Of a DNA stretch of 64,000 nucleotides, positions 10,809-21,870 are shown piece after piece. The stretch lies in contig CM075676.1 of the NCBI GenBank assembly GCA_037962975.1, positions 30,313,001 to 30,377,000 of the forward strand, in the 5' to 3' direction. The notes beneath the pieces were generated by a model. It saw nothing but the letters and a program-made list of their open reading frames with translations, had not been told where the DNA came from and ran no database searches. A program made the translations under genes and the position numbers. This DNA is from Clitoria ternatea. Taxonomy: Eukaryota; Streptophyta; Magnoliopsida; Fabales; Fabaceae. The stretch's first letter is position 1. Every line of letters begins with the position of its first letter.

Positions 10809-11423
10809 GTGTTTCCGGAAGATATTCCTGGATTATCACCAAACCAGGAAATTGATTTTGTGATTGATTTAGTTTTGGGTGTCGAGCCAGTGTCGTATGC
10901 ACCGTATCGTATGTCATCCATAGAATTAAATGAGGTGAAAAAGCAAGTTGAGGAACTGTTAAGTAAAGGTTTTATTAAACCTAGTGCTTCTCCTTGGGGT
11001 GCTCCTGTACTATTGGTATGAAAGAAAGATGGGAGTATGAGAATGTGTATTAACTACCGATAGTTAAATAAATTGACAGTTAAAAATAAATATCCTTTAC
11101 CAAGGATTGATGATTTACTTGACCAGTTATGGGGCGCATGTATCTTTTCTAAAATTGATTTACGATTTGGATATCATCAGATTAGAGTAAAACCTGAGGA
11201 TATTCCGAAAACCGCTTTTCGAACAAGATACGGTCATTATGAGTATGTGGTGATGCCATTTGGAGTTACTAATGTTCCGGCGGCATTCATGAGTTATATG
11301 AATCGAATCTTTCATCCTTTCTTGGATCAGTTTGTAGTAGTGTTTATTGATGATATACTAGTATATTCAAGATCTGAGGGTGAACATGTTCAGCATCTCC
11401 GCATTGTTCTACAGATTTTGTGA
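10809..11423 (+). pseudogene. Tekay reverse transcriptase
   Basis: RNA-directed DNA polymerase of the element. One frame shows FPEDIPGLSPNQEIDF, KGFIKPSASPWGAPVL, KYPLPRIDDLLDQL, FSKIDLRFGYHQIRV (first catalytic Asp), YEYVVMPFGVTN and the catalytic box VVFIDDILVYS. Stops interrupt at 11019-11021 and 11061-11063, and 11421-11423 closes the segment. The same frame continues after 11430-11432 into SKCEFWV. A Q is commonly found where the 11061 stop stands, consistent with CAG to TAG. The region upstream (10727-10808) is frameshifted. Confidence 0.88.
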
Positions 11424-12270
11424 GAGAGGTAGTTATATGAAAAATTGTCAAAATGTGAATTCTGGGTTAAAAGTATTCAGTTCTTGGGGCATGTAATTTC
11501 TAGTGACGGAGTTTCTGTTGATCCTTCCAAGACAATTACAGTTATGAATTGGGAGAGGCCCAAATCTATTACTGAGATTCGAAGTTTTCTTGGTTTAGCT
11601 GGGTATTACCGACGTTTCATAGAAGGTTTCTCTCGTATTACACTTCCTATGACCAAATTAACTAGGAAGGGATGTCCTTTTGTTTGGACTGATGAATGTG
11701 AACAAAGTTTTAATGAATTGAAAAAAAAAATTGACTTCTGCCCCTGTGCTTGCTTTACCCGATGTGACCAGAGAATTTGTTGTATATTGTGATGCCTCTA
11801 AATCTGGCTTGGGGTGTGTTAATGCAAGAAGATAGAGTTATAGCCTATGCTTCTAGGCAGTTGAGACTTCATGAACAGAATTATTCTACTCACGACCTAG
11901 AGTTAGCGGCGGTTGTATTTGTATTAAAAATTTGGAGACATTATCTTTATGGCTCCCGTTTTGTTGTGTTTAGTGATCATAAAAGTTTGAAGTACTTATT
12001 GATCAAAAAGAATTGAATATGAGGCAGAGGCGGTGGATGGAATATTTAAAAGATTATGATTTTGAATTAAAATACCATCCAGGCAAAGCAAATGTGGTTG
12101 TTGATGCTTTGAGCAGGAAATCTCTTCATATTGCATCTTTAATGATAGAAGAATATAAACCGCTAGAAAGTTTTCGTGATATGCATCTAGCTGTAGTGGT
12201 TTATTCTCCTGGTTGTATGCTAATTGAGATGCTAAAAATTACTAATGAGTTTTTTAAAATCTTTGTCTGA
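11424..12270 (+). pseudogene. Tekay RT connection and RNase H
   Basis: RNase H degrades the RNA strand during cDNA synthesis. After a stop at 11430-11432 the frame reads SKCEFWVKSIQFLGHVIS and FLGLAGYYRRFIEGFS. A run of ten A's at about 11717-11731 shifts the frame. The RNase H part then reads VVYCDASKSGLG (catalytic Asp), VIAYASRQLRLHEQNY, HDLELAAVVFVLKIWRHY and FSDHKSLKYL. A second frameshift at about 12005-12015 leads to MRQRRWMEYLKDYDFELKY and ADALSRK-like VVVDALSRK. The overall order is normal, but it is disrupted by two frameshifts and stops. Confidence 0.87.
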
Positions 12271-12301
12271 ATGTCAATAGGATGATACTGATGTAAAACA
12301 A

Positions 12302-13231
12302 TTGATTGATGCCCAAGATCGGGGAAAGAATCTACCTTTGAATAGAGATTCTAATGGGCTGTGGCGGTTTAAAAATCGTATTATAGTACCCTCCAATGGT
12401 GAATTTCAAACACAGATTCTATCAGAGGCTCATAAGAGTTCATTAAGTATTCATCCAGGTGTGACAAAAATGTATCAAGACTTACGGCAACAATTTTGGT
12501 GGCCGGGGATGAAGAAAATGATAGTTGAATATGTGGCATTCTGTATAGTGTGCTTAAAATCTAAAGTGGAGCATCAGAAACCTTCAGAGTTAGCACAACC
12601 ACTTGATATTCTGATATGGAAGTGGGATAGTATCTCTATGGACTTCGTATCGGGTTTGCCTCGTTCACGTACTGGATGTGATGCTATATGGGTTGTTGTT
12701 GATCGATTAACGAAGAGTGCTTATTTTCTTGCTATTAATATGAGATGGTCTTTGGAAAAAGCTTGTTAATATTTATGTGAAAGAAATTATAAGGTTGCAT
12801 GGTGTACCCTTCAGTATTGTGTCAGATTGTGATTCTCGATTTATTTTTTTAAATTTTAGAGAAGTTTGCAACATGAGCTAGGCACTGAGTTGAAAATGAG
12901 CTCCGCATATCATCCTCAAACAGATGGACAATCTGAACATACAATACAAACTCTAGAAGATTTACTTCGGGCATGTGTGATAGAACATGGAGGGAGTTGG
13001 GAGCAGTATTTACCTTTGATTGAATTTACTTATAACAATAGCTTCCATAGCAGTATTGGTATGGCTCCTTATGAGGCTTTATACGGTAGAAAATGCCAAA
13101 CTCCTTTATGTTGGGCTGATGGTAGTGACGTCCTTGTATTGGGGCCTGAAATGGTTCAATCAATGACAGAACAGATTAAATTGATTAGGATTGTCAGAAA
13201 AGCTATTATGATGCTAAATATAGTCCTCTGA
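12302..13231 (+). pseudogene. Tekay integrase core
   Basis: Integrase inserts the cDNA into the genome. Visible parts are the HHCC zinc domain (AHKSSLSIHPGVTKMYQDL, then FCIVCLKSK), the DDE core start (SISMDFVSGLPRSRTGCDAI, WVVVDRLTKSAYFLAI), VPFSIVSDCDSRF in another frame (about 12807-12840), and YHPQTDGQSEHTIQTLEDLL, which carries the catalytic Glu region as SEH. LIEFTYNNSFHSSIGMAPYE follows. Frameshifts lie near 12767, 12862 and 13205-13230. Confidence 0.87.
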
Positions 13232-13668
13232 TATTTCAAGTTGATAATCAAGTATTTTTGAAAGTTTCACCAACGAATGGTGTGGGTCGAGTAATTGGTA
13301 GTAAAAAGTTGAGTCCCAGGTATATTGGACCTTATTGTATTTTAGAGCGAATAGGCAATGTTGCCTATAGAATTGAGCTTCCTATAGTCTTGTCAAAGTT
13401 GCATGATGTTTTTCATGTCTCCCAGTTTTGAAAGTATATTCCTCGAGATGATATGGTGGTTCTAGATGACATTATTGAAATCAGAGAAGATGTGACGGTA
13501 ACGGTTATTCCTCTTCGTATTGATGGTTATCAAACCAAACAATTAAGGAATAAGAATATTCCTTTAGTGAAAGTTTTATGGCAGAATTTCAATGAAATTT
13601 CACACACGTGGGAATTAGAATCTGAGATGCGACAACAATACCTAGATCTATTTACAGAGGTATGTTGA
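13232..13668 (+). pseudogene. Tekay integrase C-terminus with GPY/F module and chromodomain-like segment
   Basis: After a frameshift the sequence reads KLSPRYIGPYCILERIGNVA and LSKLHDVFHVSQF, the GPY/F module common to Ty3/gypsy integrases. A TGA at 13429-13431 stands where Arg or Leu is usual. From 13453 the frame gives a chromodomain-like end, IPLVKVLWQNFNEISHTWEL then EMRQQYLDLF. In chromoviruses this domain directs integration to marked chromatin. The frame ends at 13666-13668, just before the PPT. Confidence 0.8.
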
Positions 13669-13692
13669 TTTCGAGGACGAAATCTATTCTTA

Positions 13693-13704
13693 GGGGGGGT
13701 GAGT
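13693..13704 (+). other. Polypurine tract of the Tekay element
   Basis: AGGGGGGGTGAG directly precedes the 3' LTR start at 13705. It is the plus-strand primer of reverse transcription and is intact. Confidence 0.88.
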
Positions 13705-16700
13705 GTAACATCCCTATGTTTTATATTCATGAGTTTGGATATTTAACAAAGTAAGATTATTATAAGATGAAAAATTAAAATAAAAAGAAAATTTTGATTT
13801 TGGGACCTGACGTGTAGCGTCAGTGGGACGCGTAGCGTCAGGGTAAAATTTGACGAGTAGCGTTAGTGGACACGTAGCGTCCATATAAAAATTTAGACTT
13901 GACGCGTAGCGTCAGGGGGACGCGTAGCGTCAGTGTCGCGGGCAGAATAAAGACCCAAGATGACAGCCTGCAGAGCAGAAGTTAAAAACATAAGTTTTGG
14001 GGTTCTTCTTCTTCTCTCTTTTCCTGCGACAATTAAAGGCCAACAAGATGTTGGAATCTGAAATTCATTGCGGATTAGAGGTAAGAAACTTAAGATTAAC
14101 GCATGGGATCTTTCAATTTTGAATTCTATGGAGAATTTCTATCTTTATCCATTTTTGGGGAAAACAAGGGAACTTTGAATTTTAAGATTCTAAACCGATT
14201 AAAAGTTTCCTTATGGTGTTCAAAAGAAGGATTGAGTGACGAATTTGAATTCCGCTTTATATAGGTTGCGAAAGAGCCATTGAAAGATTAGCGGAAAAAG
14301 GGGTTTCTTGGAGAACTTGTGGTTTCAGTTGTGGTAAGCTTCTAAAGCTTTAGAAAGTAATTTCTGAGCATATTCTTGAGTTGGATTAAGGTTTGAACGG
14401 TTAAAACCTTAAACCTTTTTGTAATTTTATCTTTTAGTGGTTGCGGCGCATTGATCTTGGTAATTGAGTTTAGAGCGTCGACAGTGAGGTAAGGGGAGTA
14501 TTATAGTATATATTTGATTACAAATTTGTGATAATTATATTGGAAAATTAAATCTGTGAAAGTATGAGATTTATATATATACATATGGGAGAATATATGA
14601 CTAGCTTAGGTATGTGGTCATATATTGTATTTGACAATTATGGAAAATAAAATGGTAATAAATGAAATGTGAATTGTGAATAAGATGGGAAATAATGTAT
14701 AAAGTATGCCTAGAATGTGCATAATGGAGAGTGATGAAATATTGAATTATTGTGATATAGAAGATATAAAGTTATAATTGATTATGTGAATATTATGAAT
14801 GTTAAGTATGATTATGATATTTAAAGATTATGGCTTTTATGCCGATTGATTATGTGAATATTATGAATGTTAAGTATGATTATGATATTTAAAGGTTGTG
14901 GCTTTTATGCCGAGAGATATGGCTTTTATGCCGAGATGTGGCTTTTATGCCGAGAGATGTGGCTTTTATGCCGAGATGTGGCTTTTATGCCGATATGTGG
15001 CTTTTATGCCGGGATATGGCTTTTATGCCGAGAGATGTGGTGTTTATATTGAGATATGGCTTTTATGCCGAGAGATGTGGTGTTTATGTTGAGATGTGGC
15101 TTTTATGCTGAGATGTGATTCTTATGTTATGAGTTGACTTGTGTGCCAAAATCATTTAATGATTATATAATGTATATTCATGATTTAAAATGAATAATGT
15201 GTATATGATGAGATATATTGTGATATGCTGTATATGCATGATATGTGTTGTAAACAGCCATTCGGTATAGATTACCCCTCGCTTTTGGCTCCCGTGGTCC
15301 ATGTAGAGGCCCAGTTGAGCTACCCAGTGATCCAGGAAGAGATCCAGTGGTTGAGGTGGGGAGACGGTTTATGATACCGGGCTCGGTGAACCAGGATGTG
15401 TTCACGGGATGTCGGTGGACTCCCAGCTGGTGGCTGATTCGTTAGTATCCGGATACTAGGTGTCTGATGTATATGAGAGTCAGTTGTGAATTATACTCCT
15501 TGACTGATATGCAGATTATTGCATTGATATGATAATGATGTGATTGAAATAATGAATTGCGAAATGAATTGATTAAGTATGGGTGTTCAAAATTAATTTA
15601 TCTCAATGTTGCGAGATATTTGTTATGATGTGAACATAATGAATTTATGATGATTATGATGGATTATGATATGTTGGGTTCATATTAGAAGAGTTTAGTG
15701 GATCAATAACCCAGGCAGGAGAATGAGATTCTCCAGGTGATATCAACTCTGATTATGTAGTTGTATCATTCTTGTGATATATACTCACCCTTACTTTATA
15801 TTCACAGTGGATGAACCCAAGGATGTTGCGGATGCTGCGGAAACCAGTACAAAAATGAGCAAGGAGTAATGCCAGAGGAGTTTGGAATGTATATCTTGTA
15901 TATATTTATATGTGAATTTATTATCTTGTAGACTTGCATAAGTATGTGTTGTTGTTACTCATTTATGATGACTAATGGCACTGAGCCATTGGTATATATA
16001 TGTGGATATGTGTGTAAATCTGTGGGAGTGTGAACTTATGCATAGTATAATATGTTTGTGGTTTGGGTGATGTGATTAAGTAATGGCATTGAGCCATTAC
16101 ATATTATGCATGCGTGATGACCAGGTACTGTTGGATGATTATGGTTATGGCATAGAGCTATACTGTAGCAAATCATGCGTTATATGCAGGTTCTGTGGGT
16201 GCATGTGTGCTGTAATGGTTGCTTGAGATGATTGAATGTTATATTGATGAATCAAATATATTTAGAGATTTGAACTAGTAGTCATCCCTATGACTTTGAG
16301 AAACTGGATAGGTGAATTTGAGTTTCAGCGAGTTTCAATACCTTTGCAAGGTATTAATAGGCTCATGAGAATATTTAAAAGTAGTGTATATTGACCTAGG
16401 GTCATTTGAGAATCATTTAGGGTGTTTGGTGCAAGAGTGTTTCACATAAAGTGGTTAAGTTGTATTTCTTGCATAATTTGAGCATATGTTGGAATTTTGG
16501 CGAACGAACATTGCCAATAGTTTCAGAATGGGGAAAATATATGGGCCATAAACTTTCGTGGCAATTGGACTTGATATGGGTTAACTAGATAAGTGAGTAG
16601 TTGGCCAAAAGGCCTAAAATGTATGACAGCATCAGGTGCTGTCACTGATAAGCCCACGCGTAGCGTCAGCCTGGCGCTCAGCGCCAGGGCTGCGAATGAA

Positions 16701-16940
16701 CACTCACGCCTAGCGTGGGGCTGGTGCGTAGCGTCAGACCCCTGTTTTAGGTTTTGAGTTTTCTTCAATTTAAATGATTTTGAGGATTATAGATTGTTTA
16801 TTTAAATTATAATTTGGGTAATTTTTATAAGATACATTTTTTTTTGATGATGTAATTTAATTATTAGAAACGTGAAAAATTTATTTTGAAAATCGATAAA
16901 TTGGATGAAAAATAAATATTATTTAAGGAGGGATGTCACA
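13705..16940 (+). repeat. 3' LTR of the Tekay-type element
   Basis: 3236 bp, the same layout as the 5' LTR, with one minisatellite unit fewer (array about 14826-15115). It ends GGATGTCACA followed by the TSD ACAAC. Confidence 0.93.
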
Positions 16941-16945
16941 ACAAC

Positions 16946-17667
16946 GGGGAGAACTAAGAAGCTACAATCCTTTGCTTTCTCTTGTGTCTTGTAAGCCCTA
17001 TTTTCTTGTATCATTTCATTTGTATATCCTCTCATCTTGAGAGATTAGAAAGTGTGTGAGCCATCATTGTCTATCCACTCTATTAAGAGAGTTATTCACT
17101 TGTAAACACTTCACAAACATCAAAAATTTTCATTCTAGGTTGAGTGGTCACAAAGGTTGGGGTTCAACCTTTGGGTATTGAAAGTTTGAGAGATTGGGTG
17201 GGTTGCCCTAGTGCTAGTGAGGATTGAGTTCTTGAGTGTGGGACACTAGGAAGCTGCAATTGCTCATAGCTTGTATCTCTAAACTTCAATAGTGGAAATC
17301 CTCTAAGTGGGTTGCTTAGAGGCGAGACGTACACTGGTTTGGGTGGAACTCATTACATCGGTTTGCAAGCTTCTCTTCCTTACTCTTTACTTTAATATAC
17401 TGTATATTGATTGATTGATATTGATTGCTTGTGAAGTTCATACTTGAATTTGCTTAATTTGTTATACTTCAAAAGCTGCCTACCAAGTGTTTGCTAAATT
17501 ACCTCAGCAATATTTTCATTGTAGTGCATTGCATATTTTCCTTCACTTAATTTCACTTGCATATTCTCATATACTTGGTTATAAAAATCAATTTGAAAGG
17601 CCTTCCAATCAAAAGTTTTATAACTCAATTCACCCCCCCTCTTGAGTATTGAGGCCACTTGACAACA
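16946..17667 (+). repeat. Distal part of the copia solo LTR
   Basis: Resumes the solo LTR after the Tekay insertion. It contains CTAAGTGGGTTGCTTAGAGG and ends at ATTGAGGCCACTTGACAACA. Both are mirrored in the copia LTRs at 34041 and 47817. No ORF is supported. Confidence 0.8.
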
Positions 17668-18314
17668 CATGCCACTCGGAAATGATCCATTCTGAGTAAT
17701 TTTACTCGGATTTGATCCAACAGGCGTACATTCCACTCGGGCTGGCTTGGCAGGGGAGCTATCCACTCGGATTTGATCATTTTTGGGTGATTCCATTCGG
17801 ACTTCCCTTCAACATAGGCATAATCCACTCAGACTGGCTTGGCAGGGAAGCTATCAACTCGGATTCAACTTCAACAGGGGAGCATTTCACTCGGAAATGA
17901 CTCATTCTCAGTGATTCCACTCGGATTTTATCATTTTTGAGTCATTCCACTCGGAAATGCTTCATTTTGACTCAGATTTGATCATTTTTGAGTTTTTCCA
18001 CTCGGAAATGCTTCATTTGACTCGGATTTGATCATTTTTGAGTTTTTCCACTCGAAAATGTCTCCACCAGGGCTGTATTTCACTCGGAAATGCTTTAATC
18101 TGAGTCATCCTGCTCAGATGTGATCATTTTTGAGTCATTCCAATCGGATTTGCCTCCAACAGGGCTGTATTTCGCTTGGAAAAGCTTCATTCTGAGTTAT
18201 TTCGCTCGGTTCTGATTATTTTGGAGCCATTCTACTCGAATTTGACCATTCTGAATTAGAATCAGTATAAAAAAGATTCATTCCACTTGGACCGGACCAA
18301 AAGAGGTGTTCACA
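17668..18314 (-). repeat. Ogre-like LTR, outer U3 piece
   Basis: Continues the CACTCGGAAAT motif field from 5410. On the minus strand it starts TGTGAACACC at 18314, the outer edge of the LTR. The five bases beyond (18315-18319, TTGAT) should be the TSD of the Ogre-like element. Confidence 0.7.
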
Positions 18315-18450
18315 TTGATTCTCAAAGGAAAAATAGTTATAAATTTATTTTTACAGCCCCAACCAATTTGGGAGCTCCGAGAGCATTTTATCTTGGTTTA
18401 GGTATAACTTGAGCTACCAACCTCAGATCTTCGCATATGATATATAAAAT
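18315..18450 (+). repeat. Left arm of the family X inverted repeat
   Basis: From TTGATTCTCAAAGGAAAAAT to GCATATGATATATAA this matches the reverse complement of 20820-20954 with scattered mismatches (by eye close to 90%). The arm ends exactly at the Ogre LTR edge, so its true outer end is probably off-window. Confidence 0.8.
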
Positions 18451-20123
18451 TAAAGGGAAAAAGAAGATCTAAAAACTTTATGTTGATCATTTTTCAAGAT
18501 TTCCACTCCAAGAATTATTTCTTATTTATTTTTAACTATTTTAGTGTTTGGTTCCTAAAAATTCTGAACACTCTTAGTCTCTTACGCGACAAGTTAATTT
18601 TTTGGCCGCCATTTTCTAGCACCACCACATCATGACACGTCACCTCTCTATGCTACATGACAGCTCTCCTCCATTCCCTTATCAAACACACTACTTCTTC
18701 TATAAGCAGCCTTTATAACATACTTATGATGTCATATTGTTATATAATATGCTAATATGATTACCATACCATGCACATGAGCACATTGCTAATTATAGCA
18801 CCGTTTCAAAATTGTTTCACAATCTACCAATTACACACTACTCTCAATTGTACCATAAAGTAACAAATTTAATTCCTCTATATATTTCACTTTTATGTCC
18901 ACCAATAGCACCCCTTCATTTTGTTTTTAATTTCCTTGTTCGTCACGCACGCTTACCTCCAAGAAATTAACCATCATGGGCCATATATCATGACATGATG
19001 AATTTCTATTTCACGCCTATATTATATGCATATTATCCTTGCCAAATTGTCAAATTACTTTCTTTTATTTTTGATTTCCCCTTCGACGAGTAACACCCCT
19101 TCATTTTAATCACTTTACTAAAATTTTTCTTTCTCTTGACAACCACCCAAAACCACTTCACCTCTTTCGTTTCTAAATTCCAACAACCACCACTCCCTCT
19201 TGTAGCCTCCCACATACCTCCATAAACCACCACAATCATCTCCCTTTTCATGACACCACTATTAAAACCCACTACCACCCATCAATTTAAACTTCTCCTT
19301 CTTCCATCACCCACCAAGCTCGCGGAACCCTTTTCATTTCAAATTTCATTCTTGCTTTAAATTCATCATCAAGAGTCACCATTGAAGCTACTCTATCTAG
19401 CTCTCCATCGTGACTCCATCACTTTAAATCTGTAGCCACCAATTTTGCCACCAAAGGTTCTGGGGACGATCGGGAACGATCAGCGAAAGGTTTTGAGTGA
19501 TTGGTGGAATTTCAGTGGTCGACCCCTAGTTTTTCTCCCAAAACTGTGACCTAACTTTGAGGTAAGGGGAGTCTCACTTTATTTCTCTCGTTCTAATTAC
19601 GTTATATTATTCCTTTAGTGCCCAGGGATAACCCCTTCAAGTTTTATTGCAATCCGACGGCTAGATTTAAAGTTACATAATTTTCGTTACTGTTACCATT
19701 TTTTAATTATATTTTTAAGTTTATATGCATTCCAATAAAATTCATAAAGCATGCCTCGATGTTCGTACGTTCCATTAAAATTTATCAAAATTTGGAGTTC
19801 TTACGAAGAAACTATGAATTTTATAGTTATGACGGGCTCGGTTGTAATTCGATTGGGTCGTATATTAAATTATATATTCTTTAGTAATTTTATGTAATTT
19901 GTTTCGATAAGCCCCACTAAAATAAAATTAGATTCATCATTTGGGAATTCTAGGATCAATTTCAAAAAAACTACACATCTCAAGGAATTTTCGCTACTAA
20001 CCATAGTTTTTCTTTTATTGATTTCTTAAAAGATTATATAACATTATAAGGTTTTATGAATCTAAATAGGAATTTATAATAACAAGTAAATAAGCAATAT
20101 TAAGTTTATTGTGGTTGTTGTTG

Positions 20124-20161
<38 letters not shown>

Positions 20162-20819
20162 ATAACTAAGCATAATGGTCGGCTTTGCCGCCGCTCTTAG
20201 CAATTCCTTTATTTAATTTCTATTACTTATATTATTGAATATAATGATCGGCTCTATCACCTTATTCTCAGGATTTTCCTTTACTTCTGGTATTTATATT
20301 ATTAAATATAATGGTCGGCCTTGCCGCCTTATTTCCCTATTAATTTTCCTTTTACATTGTTTCTGTTTATCAATATTATAATGGTCGACTCAACTGCCTT
20401 ATAATCATTATTATTGTTTTTATTAATACTATCATTTCCATTTAATATTATTATTACTATTATTATTACCATTATTATGATAAGGCAATGGCCAAGTATT
20501 TTATTTAAATTTAAATGACACCATTTAAAATTACTACTATTTCAGTTACTAGTAATAAAATTCCAATTACATTATTTACTTTTCAAACTAGACGCTACTT
20601 AAGCCAAAATATAGCCGATATATTTCTAAATAAAGATAAAACCTACAACATTCCAAAAACAAGTGGGACCTAATAACTCGAGAATAAATATTTTGAGATA
20701 AGGGGACACATAGACATCTAGGGGTCTGAAAGGTAACGATAATAATATCAAGTTAAGAATTAAGAATCTAAGTAAACATTTTAAGGATTTAGTGGATTTC
20801 AACGAATGAATAGAGTAAC
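18315..20819 (+). mobile_element. Family X LTR fragment, plus orientation
   Basis: This non-coding, LTR-like sequence resembles the inner part of the 6.5-kb solo LTR at 41278. Shared features are the phrase GAAGATCTAAAAACTT then TTCCACTCC, the GGGGACGATCGG block (19458 here, 44026 there), GAGGTAAGGGGAGTCTCACT, and GATAAGCCCC (19908). It is cut on the left by the Ogre-like insertion. At 20170-20400 four units carry GGTCGGCTTTGCCGCC-like dyads. A GTT/ATT microsatellite lies at about 20112-20160. No protein is supported; the ORF at 19033-19278 lies within the LTR-like repeat. Confidence 0.55.
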
Positions 20820-21870
20820 AATTATATATCATATGCGACGATCTGAGGTCGGTAGCTCAAGTTATACCCGAACCAAGATAAAGTGCTCCCGGAGCTCCAG
20901 AATTGGTTAGGGCTGTAAAAATAAATTTGTAATTATTTTTCCTTTAAGAATCAACCTTCATGCCCTGCATGAAACTTGTAGTATTTTTTGACACTAGATC
21001 ATAGAAAAAAGAACAAAGTGATTCCAGCATCATATGAGAGGGATATGCAATTTTTCTAAAGGAGTCAGTGTTGTTTCGAGAACGCAGTGGGTCTGAGAAG
21101 ATTCTTAAAGAAGTATTGATCTAGGTGGATTCAACCTTTAAAGTCTTTATAGAAAATGTAGAGAAATTTGTTACAGAGATTTTGACATTGGTTTTACATG
21201 AATCCGATATCGTATGAGGGAGTTATGATTTTTTGAATGAACTTTGTGCAAATCAAAAGATTCGAATAATTAATTAACTTTTGATTTAGGGAATGACAGC
21301 GTGTGAATTAAGGCTCGGGACAAGCAAAAGAGATTGAATATCTCTTCATAACAAAGAAACCAAGACTAGAATTATTCGATTCCAGTGTTGTTTAAGAAAG
21401 TTAGGCCCAAAACACCGAAGGTGTTCAGGCCAAATTTGGGGATTTAAATTGAATTAATCATTTTCTTAAGAAACGAAGCCAATAAGGCCCCAATTAAGAT
21501 TTAGTCCCTATAGGAAAAGTTCCTAAAACATTGAAATGATTCACCAGAGATCAACCATGCTACGATCAAATATCCCAAAGTATACGCACGATCAATCAAG
21601 AAGCATGTTTGAGGTACTGACCAGGCCTACCGGACCGAGCCTGTTATCTTCAATTCACTACAAGAAGGTCCTAAAACTAGGGGTGGGCTAAATCCAAGCC
21701 ATCTGAAACAGGCCAAAAATTTCAAACTAAAAAAATGTTAACGGGTCGGGGGATTCAGGTTTAGGGGAAAGAAGAGAAGGTGCATGGTTTAAAATGGAGA
21801 AACACAGACGAGTACGGAATTAATTTTCATATTTTCGGTATCTATACTTACCCGTAAGAGACTGACCAGG
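20820..21870 (-). mobile_element. Family X fragment, inverted orientation
   Basis: 20820-20954 is the right arm of the inverted repeat. Beyond it the minus strand continues in LTR-like sequence: at about 21195-21250 the plus strand reads CGTATGAGGGAGTTATGA, the reverse complement of phrases near 42240 and 63120 (TTCATAACTCCTTCATACG). The far end is not defined; 21870 is a guess. No coding frame is supported. Confidence 0.5.

Larger units (their letters stand above)
6135..16940 (+). mobile_element. Complete but defective Tekay/Del-type chromovirus (Ty3/gypsy)
   Basis: Two LTRs (6135-9413 and 13705-16940) are nearly identical and begin TGTAACATCC. The flanking TSD is ACAAC (6130-6134 and 16941-16945). 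The internal region has an initiator-Met PBS, gag, protease, RT, RNase H, integrase, a C-terminal chromodomain-like segment and a G-rich PPT, in the Ty3/gypsy order. LTRs of 3.2-3.3 kb and the chromodomain fit the Tekay/Del lineage. All coding domains are broken by stops, frameshifts or deletion, while the cis elements (LTRs, PBS, PPT) look intact. Confidence 0.92.
5422..17667 (+). mobile_element. Solo LTR of a SIRE/Maximus-like copia element, split by the Tekay insertion
   Basis: The LTR starts TGTATTTGCAT at 5422 and ends GACAACA at 17667. It is flanked by the TSD CATGC (5417-5421 and 17668-17672). Removing the nested Tekay element and one TSD copy leaves about 1435 bp. Its end (ATTCACCCCCCCTCTTGAG, then GAGGCCACTT) is the reverse complement of the start of the copia LTRs at 34041 and 47817, so it belongs to the same broad family in the opposite orientation. 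It has no internal domain, as expected after LTR-LTR recombination. It contains a TATA-like TATATAA near 6107 and an array of ATCGAT palindromes. Confidence 0.85.
1..18314 (-). mobile_element. Ogre/Tat-like Ty3/gypsy retrotransposon, 5' part, minus strand, interrupted by nested insertions
   Basis: Read on the minus strand, the order is LTR (18314 to 2355, interrupted), a 2-nt gap, a PBS (2352-2335), a long untranslated leader, and a broken gag that runs off the left edge. The LTR has TG/CA ends: on the plus strand it begins TGTCGCAACC at 2355 and ends GTTCACA at 18314. The gag type and the arginine-tRNA-like PBS are those known from Ogre and related Tat elements, so the lineage call rests on them. 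Protease, RT and integrase must lie to the left and cannot be seen. The second LTR and the TSD partner are also off-window. The element is not intact: gag has in-frame stops, and the LTR is split by a copia solo LTR that itself holds a complete Tekay element. Confidence 0.8.
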
